A stretch of 62,812 nucleotides of DNA from an uncultured Eubacterium sp. (GTDB lineage Bacteria > Bacillota > Clostridia > Lachnospirales > Lachnospiraceae): contig CAKREC010000008.1 of NCBI GenBank assembly GCA_934316925.1, positions 1 to 62,812 of the forward strand, written 5' to 3'. Under the pieces are notes generated by a model that was not told the origin of the DNA, did not search any database, and saw only the letters and a program-made list of their open reading frames with translations. Positions 32,514 to 41,491 of the stretch are shown here, piece after piece; positions within the stretch are counted from its first letter, which is position 1; each line of letters starts with the position of its first letter. A program made the position numbers and the translations under genes.

Positions 32514-32542
32514 TTGATAATTTAAATTAGATAGTTTACAAT
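32514..32542 (+). promoter_or_regulatory. Promoter of the ireB-ruvX-DUF1292-rnj block
   Basis: TTGATA (32514-32519), 17-base spacer, TACAAT (32537-32542), directly after the mtaB stop and 50 bases before ireB. Confidence 0.65.
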
Positions 32543-32594
32543 AGAATTAGTTGAACTATGATTTATTATTTGTGGGAAAGAAGGACGTGAAAAG

Positions 32595-32861
32595 ATGCAG
32601 GAGATGAATAATACACAATATTTCAAAGTAGATGTGGATACCGATTATGATGTTCGCCAAGTGATCGAGGCCGTGTATACTGCATTGACAGAGAAAGGAT
32701 ACAATCCGGTAAATCAGATTGTGGGTTATTTGATGTCTGGCGATCCTACGTATATTACAAGTCATAAGGGAGCTCGCAGTTTGATCATGAGAGCTGAACG
32801 TGATGAGATTATTGAAGTGTTTTTAGAAGATTACATTCAGCACAATTTGAAAGAAGATTAG
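32595..32861 (+). CDS. ireB: IreB-family regulatory protein (UPF0297)
   Basis: 88 residues of the IreB/YrzL family: [69 protein letters not shown]. In Enterococcus faecalis IreB is phosphorylated on threonines by the kinase IreK and modulates cephalosporin tolerance. The order ireB, ruvX, DUF1292 is conserved across Firmicutes. AAGGA lies upstream of the ATG. The kinase is not in the window. Confidence 0.92.
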   Translation: MQEMNNTQYFKVDVDTDYDVRQVIEAVYTALTEKGYNPVNQIVGYLMSGDPTYITSHKGARSLIMRAERDEIIEVFLEDYIQHNLKED

Positions 32862-32868
32862 TTTTATT

Positions 32869-33291
32869 TTGAGGATTATGGGACTTGATTACGGTTCTGT
32901 TACTGTCGGAGTGGCGATCAGTGATCCGATGCTTCTGACAGCACAGCCCGTTGAAGTAATAAAAAGAAAAAGTGAAAACAAGTTGAGACAGACTCTGGCA
33001 CGCATTGAAGAATTGGTGGCAGAGTACGAAGTGAATCGTATTGTACTTGGTTTGCCAAAGAATATGAACAATTCTGAGGGAGAGCGAGTAGAACGTACGA
33101 AAGAATTCATGGAAAAACTAAAAGCCAGAACCGGGTTAGAGGTTATACTGTGGGACGAGCGTCTCAGTACGATCTCAGCCATGGATGTGCTAAAAGAAGG
33201 CGGAGTTGCATCCTCCAGAAGAAAGACTTATGTGGACAAGATTGCAGCTTCCTTTATTTTGCAAGGGTATTTAGATTCCATAGCAAAGTGA
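32869..33291 (+). CDS. ruvX: RuvX/YqgF-type RNase H-fold nuclease
   Basis: 140 residues of the YqgF family, linked to pre-16S rRNA end processing and also described as a putative Holliday junction resolvase. Motifs are [38 protein letters not shown] and [10 protein letters not shown], with the catalytic acids in D-Y-G and DER. I use the TTG at 32869 because the family begins MRI(M/L)GLDYG; the ATG at 32878 has GAGGA close by and is a possible alternative, but it would lose the first strand. It is the middle gene of the ireB-ruvX-DUF1292 set. Confidence 0.9.
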   Translation: MRIMGLDYGSVTVGVAISDPMLLTAQPVEVIKRKSENKLRQTLARIEELVAEYEVNRIVLGLPKNMNNSEGERVERTKEFMEKLKARTGLEVILWDERLSTISAMDVLKEGGVASSRRKTYVDKIAASFILQGYLDSIAK

Positions 33292-33305
33292 ATCAGGAGG
33301 ACGTT

Positions 33306-33569
33306 ATGTCAGAAAAAGGACAGATCATGCTTACGGCTGACGATGGAAGCCAGGAGGCTTTTTTTGTGTTGGAAAAAGCAGACATTGCCGGTGTTTCTTA
33401 TCTGTTAGTTGAAGATTCCGATGAGGAAGAAGCAGATGCATTGATCTTAAAAGAGATCGAGCAGGGTGACGAGATCACATATGAGCTGGTAGAAGATGAG
33501 AAAGAATTACGGATCATAGGCAAATATTTCGAAGAATTACTGGAAGACGTAGAAATTGAGATGGAATAA
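33306..33569 (+). CDS. DUF1292 protein (YrzB family)
   Basis: 87 residues, very acidic (LVEDSDEEEADALILKEIEQGDEITYELVEDEKEL), of the DUF1292/UPF0473 family that follows ruvX in most Firmicutes. Its function is unknown. AGGAGG before the ATG at 33306 defines the start; the frame is open far upstream into ruvX, but that part is only an overlap. RNase J begins 27 bases downstream. Confidence 0.88.
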   Translation: MSEKGQIMLTADDGSQEAFFVLEKADIAGVSYLLVEDSDEEEADALILKEIEQGDEITYELVEDEKELRIIGKYFEELLEDVEIEME

Positions 33570-33596
33570 AATTATGAATAGAAAGGTGGATTAACG

Positions 33597-35270
33597 TTGA
33601 GTAAAAAACAGAAAACAGGGGACGAGTTTGTACGTGTTGTTCCTTTGGGTGGATTAGAGCAGATTGGTATGAATATCACTGCATTTGAGACAGAGTCAAG
33701 TATTATTGTTGTGGATTGTGGTCTGGCATTCCCGGAGGATGACATGCTGGGAGTGGATCTGGTCATTCCGGATATTACTTATCTGGAAGACAATAAAGAT
33801 AAGGTAAAAGGTTTCGTGATCACGCATGGACATGAGGATCATATTGGATCATTGCCATATGTATTGCAAAAGATCAATGTACCGATCTATGCTACGAAAT
33901 TGACGATGGCGATCATTGAGAATAAATTAAAAGAACACAACCTTATGAACACGGTAAAGAGAAAAGTGGTAAGCTACGGACAGTATATCAATCTGGGAGA
34001 TTTCCGTATTGAGTTTATTCGTACAAACCATAGTATTGCAGATTCTGCAGCACTTGCAATCTATACACCGGCAGGTATCATTGTCCATACCGGAGACTTT
34101 AAAGTGGATTATACACCAGTATATGGTGATACGATCGATCTTGCTCGTTTTGGTGAATTAGGTAAAAAAGGTGTTCTGGCGTTGATGTGTGACAGTACCA
34201 ATGTCATGAAGCCGGGATTTACGATGTCGGAGCGCACCGTAGGTAAAACATTTGATACGATATTTGAAGAGAATGCAAAGAGCCGTATCATTGTCGCTAC
34301 ATTTGCATCCAATGTAGACCGTGTACAGCAGATCATCAATTCGGCTAAGAAACAGAACCGAAAGATTGTTATTGAAGGCCGTAGCATGATCAACATTGTA
34401 AATACGGCGGTAGAACTTGGATATATACAGGTTCCGGATAATATGATCATTTCTTTGGAAGAGATGAAAAATTACACCGACGATCAGCTGGTTTTGATCA
34501 CGACAGGAAGTCAGGGAGAGGCAATGGCTGCGTTATCCAGAATTGCTGCAAGTATTCACAGAAAGATTTCGATCAAGCCTGGCGACGTTGTAATCTTTAG
34601 TTCCAGACCAATCCCTGGTAACGAAAAATCCGTATCCAAAGTGATCAATGAATTGTCCTTTAAGGGCGCTAAAGTTATTATTCAGGATACACATGTTTCT
34701 GGACATGCTTCGGAGGAAGAAGTGAAACTGATCTATTCTCTGGTAAAACCAAAGTATGCGATCCCGGTACATGGAGAGTATCAGCATTTACTTGGCCAGA
34801 GCCGGGTTGCACAGATGATGGGTGTGCCAAAGCAGAATGTGATCATTGCCCAGTCAGGTGATGTGATCGAGTTAAAAGAGGACAGCGCTAAGAAAGTGGG
34901 AAAAGTACAGGCGCAGGGCATCATGGTAGACGGTCTTGGTGTAGGAGATGTAGGAAACATTGTTATCCGGGATCGCCAGCATTTGTCTGAAAATGGTCTG
35001 CTTGTCGTAGTACTTACGCTGGAGAAAGGGTCCAATACGATATTGGCGGGACCGGATATTGTATCCCGTGGTTTTGTATATGTCCGCGAATCGGAAAATC
35101 TTATGGAAGAGTGCCGGGAAGTGGTCAACATCGCGTTGGATCGCCTGTATGACAGAGGTATTACCGATTGGGGTCGGATGAAGACAGAGATCAAAGATTC
35201 CCTCAATGACTTCTTATGGAAGAAGATGAAGAGAAATCCGATGATTCTTCCGATCATCATGGAGGTATAG
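33597..35270 (+). CDS. rnj: Ribonuclease J
   Basis: 557 residues, metallo-beta-lactamase/beta-CASP nuclease for mRNA decay and rRNA maturation, with 5'-3' exonuclease and endonuclease activity. The metal site is ITHGHEDHIGS, further ligands lie in VHTGDFKVDYTP and PVHGEYQHL, and the beta-CASP region contains SSRPIPGNE and DTHVSGHA. A C-terminal RNA-binding domain is present. It starts with TTG at 33597 after AAAGGTGG. The O-methyltransferase ATG follows its stop without a gap, so the two are coupled. Confidence 0.94.
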   Translation: MSKKQKTGDEFVRVVPLGGLEQIGMNITAFETESSIIVVDCGLAFPEDDMLGVDLVIPDITYLEDNKDKVKGFVITHGHEDHIGSLPYVLQKINVPIYATKLTMAIIENKLKEHNLMNTVKRKVVSYGQYINLGDFRIEFIRTNHSIADSAALAIYTPAGIIVHTGDFKVDYTPVYGDTIDLARFGELGKKGVLALMCDSTNVMKPGFTMSERTVGKTFDTIFEENAKSRIIVATFASNVDRVQQIINSAKKQNRKIVIEGRSMINIVNTAVELGYIQVPDNMIISLEEMKNYTDDQLVLITTGSQGEAMAALSRIAASIHRKISIKPGDVVIFSSRPIPGNEKSVSKVINELSFKGAKVIIQDTHVSGHASEEEVKLIYSLVKPKYAIPVHGEYQHLLGQSRVAQMMGVPKQNVIIAQSGDVIELKEDSAKKVGKVQAQGIMVDGLGVGDVGNIVIRDRQHLSENGLLVVVLTLEKGSNTILAGPDIVSRGFVYVRESENLMEECREVVNIALDRLYDRGITDWGRMKTEIKDSLNDFLWKKMKRNPMILPIIMEV

Positions 35271-35963
35271 ATGGAACAACAAAGAATGGAGGTTTTTCTG
35301 GAATTATTTCGGGAGGAACCTCCCCTTTATATTCAGGAACTGGAGAAAGAGGCACTGGCGGATGAGGTACCGATCATTCGCCGGGGAACCAGAGATGTAC
35401 TGCGCTTTTTACTGCGGACGAGAAGACCACAGCGGATTTTGGAAGTAGGAACAGCAGTAGGGTATTCATCTCTTTTTATGGCGAGCTGCCTGCCGGAAGA
35501 CAGCAGGATTACAACGATTGAAAAGGTTCCGATGCGGTATGAACAAGCACAGAAAAATTTTGTCCGGTATGACAAAAAAGATCAGATTACACTGGAAATT
35601 GGAGATGCGGCAGACGTTTTAACGCAGTTAAATCAGAAGCAAATGAAATTTGATTTTATTTTTATGGATGCCGCTAAGGGGCAGTATCTCAATTTTCTGC
35701 CGGATATTATGGAACTTTTGAATGTTGGGGGGATTCTGGTGTCGGACAATACGCTTCATGACGGCGATGTTCTGGAATCCCGTTATGCGGTTACCAGAAG
35801 AGACCGCACGATCCATGGACGTATGCGCGAATATTTACAGGTGATCACGCATCATCCACAGTTAGAGACGTTGTGTCTGTCTGTGGGAGATGGCATGACC
35901 ATTAGTTATAAATTAGATGGAGGATATCATGAAAAGACCGGAGATTCTTGCTCCAGCCAGTAG
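35271..35963 (+). CDS. trmR: SAM-dependent O-methyltransferase, probable tRNA ho5U methyltransferase
   Basis: 230 residues, class I methyltransferase of the catechol-O-methyltransferase-like group: the SAM motif is ILEVGTAVGYSSLFMA, acidic motifs are TIEKVPMRYEQA and FIFMDAAKGQY, and VSDNTLHDG follows. It is the likely orthologue of B. subtilis TrmR (YrrM), which methylates 5-hydroxyuridine at wobble position 34 to 5-methoxyuridine. The next gene, overlapping its end, is a U32 peptidase of the TrhP type, which makes the hydroxyuridine; this context is the main argument for TrmR over other O-methyltransferases. Confidence 0.82.
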   Translation: MEQQRMEVFLELFREEPPLYIQELEKEALADEVPIIRRGTRDVLRFLLRTRRPQRILEVGTAVGYSSLFMASCLPEDSRITTIEKVPMRYEQAQKNFVRYDKKDQITLEIGDAADVLTQLNQKQMKFDFIFMDAAKGQYLNFLPDIMELLNVGGILVSDNTLHDGDVLESRYAVTRRDRTIHGRMREYLQVITHHPQLETLCLSVGDGMTISYKLDGGYHEKTGDSCSSQ

Positions 35964-37149
35964 TCTGGAGGTTTTGAAAACCGCCGTATATTATGGCGCA
36001 GATGCTATATATATTGGTGGAGAGATGTATGGATTGCGGGCAAAGGCCAAAAATTTCCCGATGGAAGACATGAAAGCGGGAATTGAATTTGCTCACAAAC
36101 ATGGGAAAAAAGTATATGTGACAGCGAACATCACGGCACATGACCGTGATCTGGATGGCGTGGAAAAATATTTTCAGGAATTAAAGCAGATCAAACCGGA
36201 TGCGTTGATCATTTCTGATCCGGGAGTATTTACGATCGCCAGACAGGTTTGTCCGGAGATTGATATTCATGTAAGTACACAGGCAAATAATGTAAACTAT
36301 ATGACATTTCGTTTTTGGCAGCAGCAGGGAGCTACCCGTGTTGTGACAGCCAGAGAGTTGTCGCTGCAAGAGATCAAGGACATTGATGAGCATATACCGG
36401 AAGATCTCGAAATTGAGACTTTTGTGCATGGAGCAATGTGTATTTCATATTCAGGACGCTGCCTTCTGAGCCACTATTTTACCGGTCGGGATGCAAATTT
36501 GGGAGCCTGCACGCATCCATGCCGCTGGAAGTATCATATTGTGGAGCAGACCCGTCCGGGAGAATATCTTCCAATTGAAGAAAATGAGAGAGGAACTTAT
36601 ATATTTAATTCCAAGGATCTTTGTATGATCGAGCATATTCCGGAGCTGATCGAGGCTGGCGTAGACAGCTTTAAGATCGAGGGGCGTATGAAGACGGCGT
36701 TGTACGTTGCGGTTGTGACGAGGACATACCGGCAGGCAGTAGATGACTACCTGGAAAATCCTGATAAATACTATAGCCGGATGGAATACTATAAAGAAGA
36801 AATTTCAAAGTGCACATATCGTCAGTTCACGACCGGATTCTTCTTTGGTCCAACGACACATGAGACACAGATTTATGACAACAATACGTATGTACAGGAA
36901 TTTGTTTATCTGGGACGGATCGATCATGTAAATGACGATGGAAAAGCTGTTTTTTATCAGAAAAATAAATTTTCGGTAGGAGATACGATCGAGTTGATGA
37001 TGCCGGATGGCACCAATGTATCGGCAAATGTATTGGAGATGGAAAATATATATGGATCGGTTGAAAGTTGTCCACATCCGGGAGAAGAGATTCAGATCCG
37101 TCTGGATGTGCCGGTAGAACCGGGATTGATTATGAGAATGCACGGATGA
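35929..37149 (+). CDS. trhP: U32 peptidase-family protein, probable tRNA hydroxylation factor
   Basis: 406 residues of the peptidase U32 family: MKRPEILAPASSLEVLKTAVYYGADAIYIGG, ETFVHGAMCISYSGRCLLSHYFTGRDANLGACTHPCRWKY and a C-terminal barrel. The Cys set (C in GAMC, GRC, GAC, HPC) is that of TrhP/YegQ proteins, which use prephenate-derived chemistry and an iron-sulfur cluster for 5-hydroxyuridine at tRNA position 34. The ATG at 35929 has GGAGG five bases upstream; the earlier ATG at 35917 overlaps that site. It overlaps the methyltransferase by 35 bases. B. subtilis needs two such proteins; only one is visible here. Confidence 0.85.
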   Translation: MKRPEILAPASSLEVLKTAVYYGADAIYIGGEMYGLRAKAKNFPMEDMKAGIEFAHKHGKKVYVTANITAHDRDLDGVEKYFQELKQIKPDALIISDPGVFTIARQVCPEIDIHVSTQANNVNYMTFRFWQQQGATRVVTARELSLQEIKDIDEHIPEDLEIETFVHGAMCISYSGRCLLSHYFTGRDANLGACTHPCRWKYHIVEQTRPGEYLPIEENERGTYIFNSKDLCMIEHIPELIEAGVDSFKIEGRMKTALYVAVVTRTYRQAVDDYLENPDKYYSRMEYYKEEISKCTYRQFTTGFFFGPTTHETQIYDNNTYVQEFVYLGRIDHVNDDGKAVFYQKNKFSVGDTIELMMPDGTNVSANVLEMENIYGSVESCPHPGEEIQIRLDVPVEPGLIMRMHG

Positions 37150-37166
37150 TCACGAGGAGGTGCCCT

Positions 37167-38171
37167 GTGAAGGTTCAATCAGAAGTACTTCGTTTATTAG
37201 AAAAAAACCGCGGACAGGATATGTCCGGACAGGAACTGGCTGACAAACTGGGAGTGAGCCGGGCGGCCGTATGGAAGGCAATCAACAAATTAAAACAGGA
37301 AGGATATAAGATTCAGGCGGTCAATAACAGAGGATACCGATTGCTGGAAGATAGTGATGTTTTGTCGGCAGAAGAAATATCACGCTATCTTGCCCCGGAA
37401 TACAAAGACAATAAAGTTGTTGTGTATAAAATTACAGAATCCACCAATCTTGAAGTGAAGAAGATGGCATTGGAAGGTGCGGCAGAAGGACTGCTGGTTT
37501 TGGCAGAGCAGCAGACCGGAGGCAGAGGACGCCGTGGACGTCAATTCTATTCACCGGAAGGGACAGGAATTTATATGAGTGTACTGTTTCGCCCTACGGC
37601 GGAGCAGTCCCAGAATATTGTACGGATCACTACAGCGACATCGGTTGCGATCTGTCGCAGCATCCGTAAGATCTTTGCCAGAGAGCCAGGGATCAAGTGG
37701 GTCAATGATGTATATCTGAATGGCAAAAAGATCTGTGGTATTTTGACCGAAGCAGTTTCGGATTTTGAATCGGGTCAGATTGATACCGTTGTGGTTGGAA
37801 TTGGAATCAATTACCGGGAACCGGAAGGCGGTTTTCCAGAAGATATTCGCGGGATTGCAGGAGCAGTCTGCGATGCAGAGGACACAATACCGAGAAATCA
37901 ATTTATAGCGGAGGTATACAATCAGTTGATGGATGTATATCATACGCTGTCGGCAAAAGAATTTATGGAAGAGTATAAACAGTGGTCCAATGTGATCGGA
38001 AAATGGGTGCGTTTTTCGACCCGGCCGGATCCGGAAGATCCGGAAGGCTGGGTAAAAGGCATTGCGGTAGATATTGATGAAGAGGGTGGTCTGGTCGTTG
38101 AGAAAGAAGATGGTACCAGAACAGTACTTCGTACCGGAGAAATTTCATTGCGGATTGAGGAGAATGTATGA
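37167..38171 (+). CDS. birA: Bifunctional biotin ligase / repressor
   Basis: 334 residues. An N-terminal winged helix (residues 5-65, QELADKLGVSRAAVWKAINKLKQEGYKIQAVNNRGYRL) is followed by the biotin-protein ligase domain with GGRGRRGRQF and KWVNDVYLNGKKICGILTEA, and a C-terminal SH3-like domain. It attaches biotin to carboxylases and can repress biotin genes. GTG at 37167 is chosen because GAGGAGG lies upstream and the family begins at this point; the earlier in-frame codons lie inside the U32 gene. The hflX ATG overlaps its stop (ATGA). Confidence 0.93.
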   Translation: MKVQSEVLRLLEKNRGQDMSGQELADKLGVSRAAVWKAINKLKQEGYKIQAVNNRGYRLLEDSDVLSAEEISRYLAPEYKDNKVVVYKITESTNLEVKKMALEGAAEGLLVLAEQQTGGRGRRGRQFYSPEGTGIYMSVLFRPTAEQSQNIVRITTATSVAICRSIRKIFAREPGIKWVNDVYLNGKKICGILTEAVSDFESGQIDTVVVGIGINYREPEGGFPEDIRGIAGAVCDAEDTIPRNQFIAEVYNQLMDVYHTLSAKEFMEEYKQWSNVIGKWVRFSTRPDPEDPEGWVKGIAVDIDEEGGLVVEKEDGTRTVLRTGEISLRIEENV

Positions 38172-39412
38172 CACAAGGATATGATACAGAGGAACAAAAA
38201 GAACGTGTGATCCTGATCGCCGTTGATCTTGAAGATGGCTCTTCCGTGGAAGAATCTCTTGATGAACTGCAGGAACTGGCAGAAACAGCCGGAGCGGAAA
38301 CCGTAGGCCGTCTGATCCAGAAAAGAGACCGGTTTCATCCCGGAACGTATATTGGCAAAGGAAAGATAGATGAGTTGATCCGGATGATCGCCATGACGGA
38401 TGCCGATTGTGTGGTAAGTGATGATGAATTGTCTCCTGCACAGATTACAAATTTGCAGGATGCACTGCAGGTAAAAGTGATTGACCGGACCGTCATGATC
38501 TTAGATATCTTTGCTGCCCACGCGAGTACAAGTGAAGGAAAATTGCAAGTTGAACTGGCACAGCTGCGTTACCGGTCATCCAGACTGGTTGGCTTACACA
38601 GTTCTCTGTCACGTCTCGGTGGCGGGATTGGTACCAGAGGACCGGGTGAGAAGAAACTGGAGATGGACCGCCGTCTGATCAAGGACCGGATTTCCATTTT
38701 GAACCGGCAATTAAAAGAAGTGGTGCAGAACCGGGATACGCAGAGAAAACAAAGAAGCAGAAACCATATGCCGTCGGTGGCAATTGTTGGGTATACCAAT
38801 GCTGGCAAATCCACGCTTCTCAATACATTGACGCAGGCAAATGTATTGGAAGAAGATAAACTTTTTGCGACATTGGATCCAACAACAAGAGTTTTGGAGT
38901 TAGAAAAAGGACAGAAGTTTTTATTTACGGATACCGTAGGATTTATCAGCAAGCTTCCCCATGCGCTGATCCGTGCATTTCGCTCTACATTGGAAGAGGC
39001 AAAATATGCGGATATGATCCTGCATGTTGTGGATGCATCCAATCCGCAGCATGAAAACCAGATGCAGGTAGTTTATGAGACATTGCGTGAACTGGGAGTT
39101 CAGGACAAACCGGTGTTGACGGCGTTCAATAAGATCGACCGACTGGAACAGACGGGAGAACATTTTAAAGACCTTCATAGCCAGGATACCATTATGATCT
39201 CAGCCAAACAGAATCGAGGATTGGATCAGCTGGTTGAAAAAGTGGATCAGATCCTTTCTGGCGGACTGATTTCCATTGAAAAAGTGATTCCTTATTCGGA
39301 GGCTGGTGTGATCCAACAGATCCGTGAACACGGAAAACTGGAAGTGGAGGAATACCGGGAGGATGGCATTTATATAAAAGCCAGCGTGCCGGCATTTTTA
39401 GGCATTCAATAA
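38168..39412 (+). CDS. hflX: GTPase HflX
   Basis: 414 residues, ribosome-associated GTPase that splits stalled or heat-damaged ribosomes. The N-terminal HflX domain (AETVGRLIQKRDRFHPGTYIGKGKIDEL and HASTSEGKLQVELAQLRYRSSRLVG) is followed by a helical linker and the G domain: G1 GYTNAGKSTL, G2 near PTTR, G3 DTVGF, G4 NKID. The C-terminal domain is short. It is coupled to birA by a 4-bp overlap. Confidence 0.95.
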   Translation: MTQGYDTEEQKERVILIAVDLEDGSSVEESLDELQELAETAGAETVGRLIQKRDRFHPGTYIGKGKIDELIRMIAMTDADCVVSDDELSPAQITNLQDALQVKVIDRTVMILDIFAAHASTSEGKLQVELAQLRYRSSRLVGLHSSLSRLGGGIGTRGPGEKKLEMDRRLIKDRISILNRQLKEVVQNRDTQRKQRSRNHMPSVAIVGYTNAGKSTLLNTLTQANVLEEDKLFATLDPTTRVLELEKGQKFLFTDTVGFISKLPHALIRAFRSTLEEAKYADMILHVVDASNPQHENQMQVVYETLRELGVQDKPVLTAFNKIDRLEQTGEHFKDLHSQDTIMISAKQNRGLDQLVEKVDQILSGGLISIEKVIPYSEAGVIQQIREHGKLEVEEYREDGIYIKASVPAFLGIQ

Positions 39413-39437
39413 CTTTACCAAATGGATGATAATCCCA

Positions 39438-39466
39438 TTGAAACTTATTTTTTAAAGTGTTATAAT
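39438..39466 (+). promoter_or_regulatory. Promoter of the L,D-transpeptidase gene
   Basis: TTGAAA (39438-39443), 17-base spacer, TATAAT (39461-39466). Transcription should begin near 39473, which excludes the in-frame ATG at 39471 as start unless the message is leaderless. Confidence 0.75.
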
Positions 39467-39494
39467 ACTCATGCAAAAAAACAAGGAAAGAAGA

Positions 39495-41015
39495 ATGAAA
39501 ATGGGAGACGTAAGCATTAGAAAAAAGGGAATGAATCAGAAAACGAATAAAGGAGCGAAGATAGCGCTCCTTGTTTTTGTGGGAATTTTTATCGCAGTAT
39601 TCTTAGTTCTGCTGATCCAGAACGTGCATTATCACAGCCGCTGGTATAAACATACGATGGTAAATGGTGTGGATGTATCAGGGATGACGCTTGAAGAGAC
39701 AGCCGCATTGTTTGAACAGCAGTCAAAGGATTATGCACTTACGATCAAAGCGAGACAGGACGATACGTTGAAGATTGCAAGTGATGATATTGCGCTCACA
39801 TTTTCATTAGGAGACCGCTTGCAGGAAGAATTCCAGAAGCAGCATAAAAAAATCATAGTATTTCACAAAAAACATCAATACGATGTTCTTTTCGATATAT
39901 CGTTTGATGAAGACCGGCTCGAAGATGTTTTGGAACCGATGATCGAAGGCAGCGATGAGTATTCGATCCAGAAACCGCAGTCAGCGTATGTTCAATATGA
40001 CAAAGAAAAAAAACAATATGTAAAAGTACCGGAAGAACCGGGCAATGTATTAAATGAGGATGCGTTTTTGGAAGGCGTTTCTACGGCGGTTAAAGAACTT
40101 AAGAAGGAGTGGGATATTTCCTCGATGGATGTAACATCTCCGTATTATGAGGCACCGGAGTATACGGTGGACAGTCCGGAAGTAGAAGAGGAACTGTCGG
40201 TAGCCAATCAGGCAGTGATCCGGTTTATCAAATGGGATATTGGAGATGACATTACAGAAGAGATCGCGCCAAAGACGATTGCCGGATGGGTTACGGTGAA
40301 AAATGGCAAGGTATCTTATGATGAGGATAAGATTGAAAAGTGGGTTACGAAAACCTGTCTTAAATACAAAACCGTTGGAAAGTCCCGAAAGGTAAAAGTC
40401 CACACGGGAAAAACGGTGACGATCCATGGCGGGGATTATGGCTGGCAGATCGATTATGAGAAAATGCTCAGACAGACCAAAAAGGCATTGAAAAAAAGTG
40501 TGAGCAAAGAGGCTGTAGAAGCCTATATTGCTGATGCGTCCAAGACGAATAAAAAGGCAATCACGATCAAGAAAAAAGCAGAATACCTGAACACGGCGTT
40601 CCAACGGAGCGAAGAGGAAGATACCGTTGACTGGGATACAGAGAATTATACGGAGGTCTCGCTGAAAGATCAGATGGTATATGTATTCCGTAAGGGAAAA
40701 GTGGTTTATAAGTGTAAATGTATTACCGGCAAACCAGTCGCCGATCGCAAGACAAGAACCGGAGCATATTTTATCAAGGAACACCGTACACAGTATACAT
40801 TGACGGGAGCGGATTATTCCACACCGGTACAAAACTGGGTTCGTATTACATGGACAGGAACCGGTTTTCATCCTGCAACCTGGCAAAACTGGTCTCACTG
40901 GACGAAAGACACCTATAAGACCAGAGGATCTCATGGATGTATCAATCTGGAACCATCAGCAGCAAAGAAAATATATGATCTGACAAAGTATCGGGAAGCA
41001 TGTTTTATTTACTAG
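39495..41015 (+). CDS. Membrane-anchored L,D-transpeptidase (YkuD)
   Basis: About 506 residues. A cytoplasmic Arg/Lys-rich end is followed by one membrane helix (ALLVFVGIFIAVFLVLLI), two peptidoglycan-binding-4-like regions (VNGVDVSGMTLEETAALF.. repeats) and a C-terminal YkuD domain with the catalytic SHGCINL (Cys near residue 482) and upstream HRTQYTLTG. It cross-links stem peptides 3-3 or attaches proteins to the DAP-type wall. The ATG at 39495 is used because AAGGAAAG is in front of it and the promoter lies only about 30 bases away. Its stop is one base from the stop of the convergent TspO gene. Confidence 0.9.
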   Translation: MKMGDVSIRKKGMNQKTNKGAKIALLVFVGIFIAVFLVLLIQNVHYHSRWYKHTMVNGVDVSGMTLEETAALFEQQSKDYALTIKARQDDTLKIASDDIALTFSLGDRLQEEFQKQHKKIIVFHKKHQYDVLFDISFDEDRLEDVLEPMIEGSDEYSIQKPQSAYVQYDKEKKQYVKVPEEPGNVLNEDAFLEGVSTAVKELKKEWDISSMDVTSPYYEAPEYTVDSPEVEEELSVANQAVIRFIKWDIGDDITEEIAPKTIAGWVTVKNGKVSYDEDKIEKWVTKTCLKYKTVGKSRKVKVHTGKTVTIHGGDYGWQIDYEKMLRQTKKALKKSVSKEAVEAYIADASKTNKKAITIKKKAEYLNTAFQRSEEEDTVDWDTENYTEVSLKDQMVYVFRKGKVVYKCKCITGKPVADRKTRTGAYFIKEHRTQYTLTGADYSTPVQNWVRITWTGTGFHPATWQNWSHWTKDTYKTRGSHGCINLEPSAAKKIYDLTKYREACFIY

Positions 41016-41016
41016 T

Positions 41017-41475
41017 TTATGGATTCAGTAAGTAGATCGAGAGGTTCAGATATCCGGCAAATGTCACCCATAGCAGATAGGGAAGCAGGAGCCAGGAAGC
41101 CACGCGGTTGATCTTGTAGAAAGATAGGATCGTTCCAAGAATCAGGATCCACAGGATCAGAAGCCAGACAAAGGAGAAGAGATACCAGCCCTGCTCGAAG
41201 AACCAGATCGACCAGAAAAAGTTAAAAAATAATTGAGCACTGTACAAGAACAGTGCTCTTTTTGTTAGACCGCCACTGCTCCAGACAAGATAAAATGAAA
41301 GCCCCATAAGAACATATAAGATGGTCCACAAAATGGGAAACAGAATGCCCGGAGGGGACAAAGGCGGTTTTGATATTTGTTCAAAGGTCTGCATGGCGTC
41401 TCTTGTTAGAATTGCCGAAGAGATACCGATAATAAGTGGAAATAAAAGAGAAATCCCTAATTTCTGAATATTCAT
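41017..41475 (-). CDS. tspO: TspO/MBR-family protein
   Basis: 152 residues with five membrane helices and the family marks KPPLSPPGILFPILWTILYVLMG, FNFFWSIWFF and LLPYLLWVTFAGYLN. TspO proteins bind tetrapyrroles and act as stress- or light-related sensors or porphyrin transporters. AAGGTG lies seven bases before the ATG. It lies 16 bases downstream of the AGCS transporter gene on the same strand and may be read from that transcript; no own promoter is visible in the gap. Confidence 0.9.
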   Translation of the reverse strand: MNIQKLGISLLFPLIIGISSAILTRDAMQTFEQISKPPLSPPGILFPILWTILYVLMGLSFYLVWSSGGLTKRALFLYSAQLFFNFFWSIWFFEQGWYLFSFVWLLILWILILGTILSFYKINRVASWLLLPYLLWVTFAGYLNLSIYLLNP

Positions 41476-41491
41476 GAAAACACCTTTTTTT

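Noticed and set aside
33150..33305. N-terminal extension of the DUF1292 protein into ruvX
   Set aside because: The extension only translates ruvX in another frame; AGGAGG and family length fix the start at 33306.
39471..39494. Start of the L,D-transpeptidase at 39471
   Set aside because: The consensus promoter at 39438-39466 would start transcription at or after this codon, and AAGGAAAG serves the ATG at 39495.
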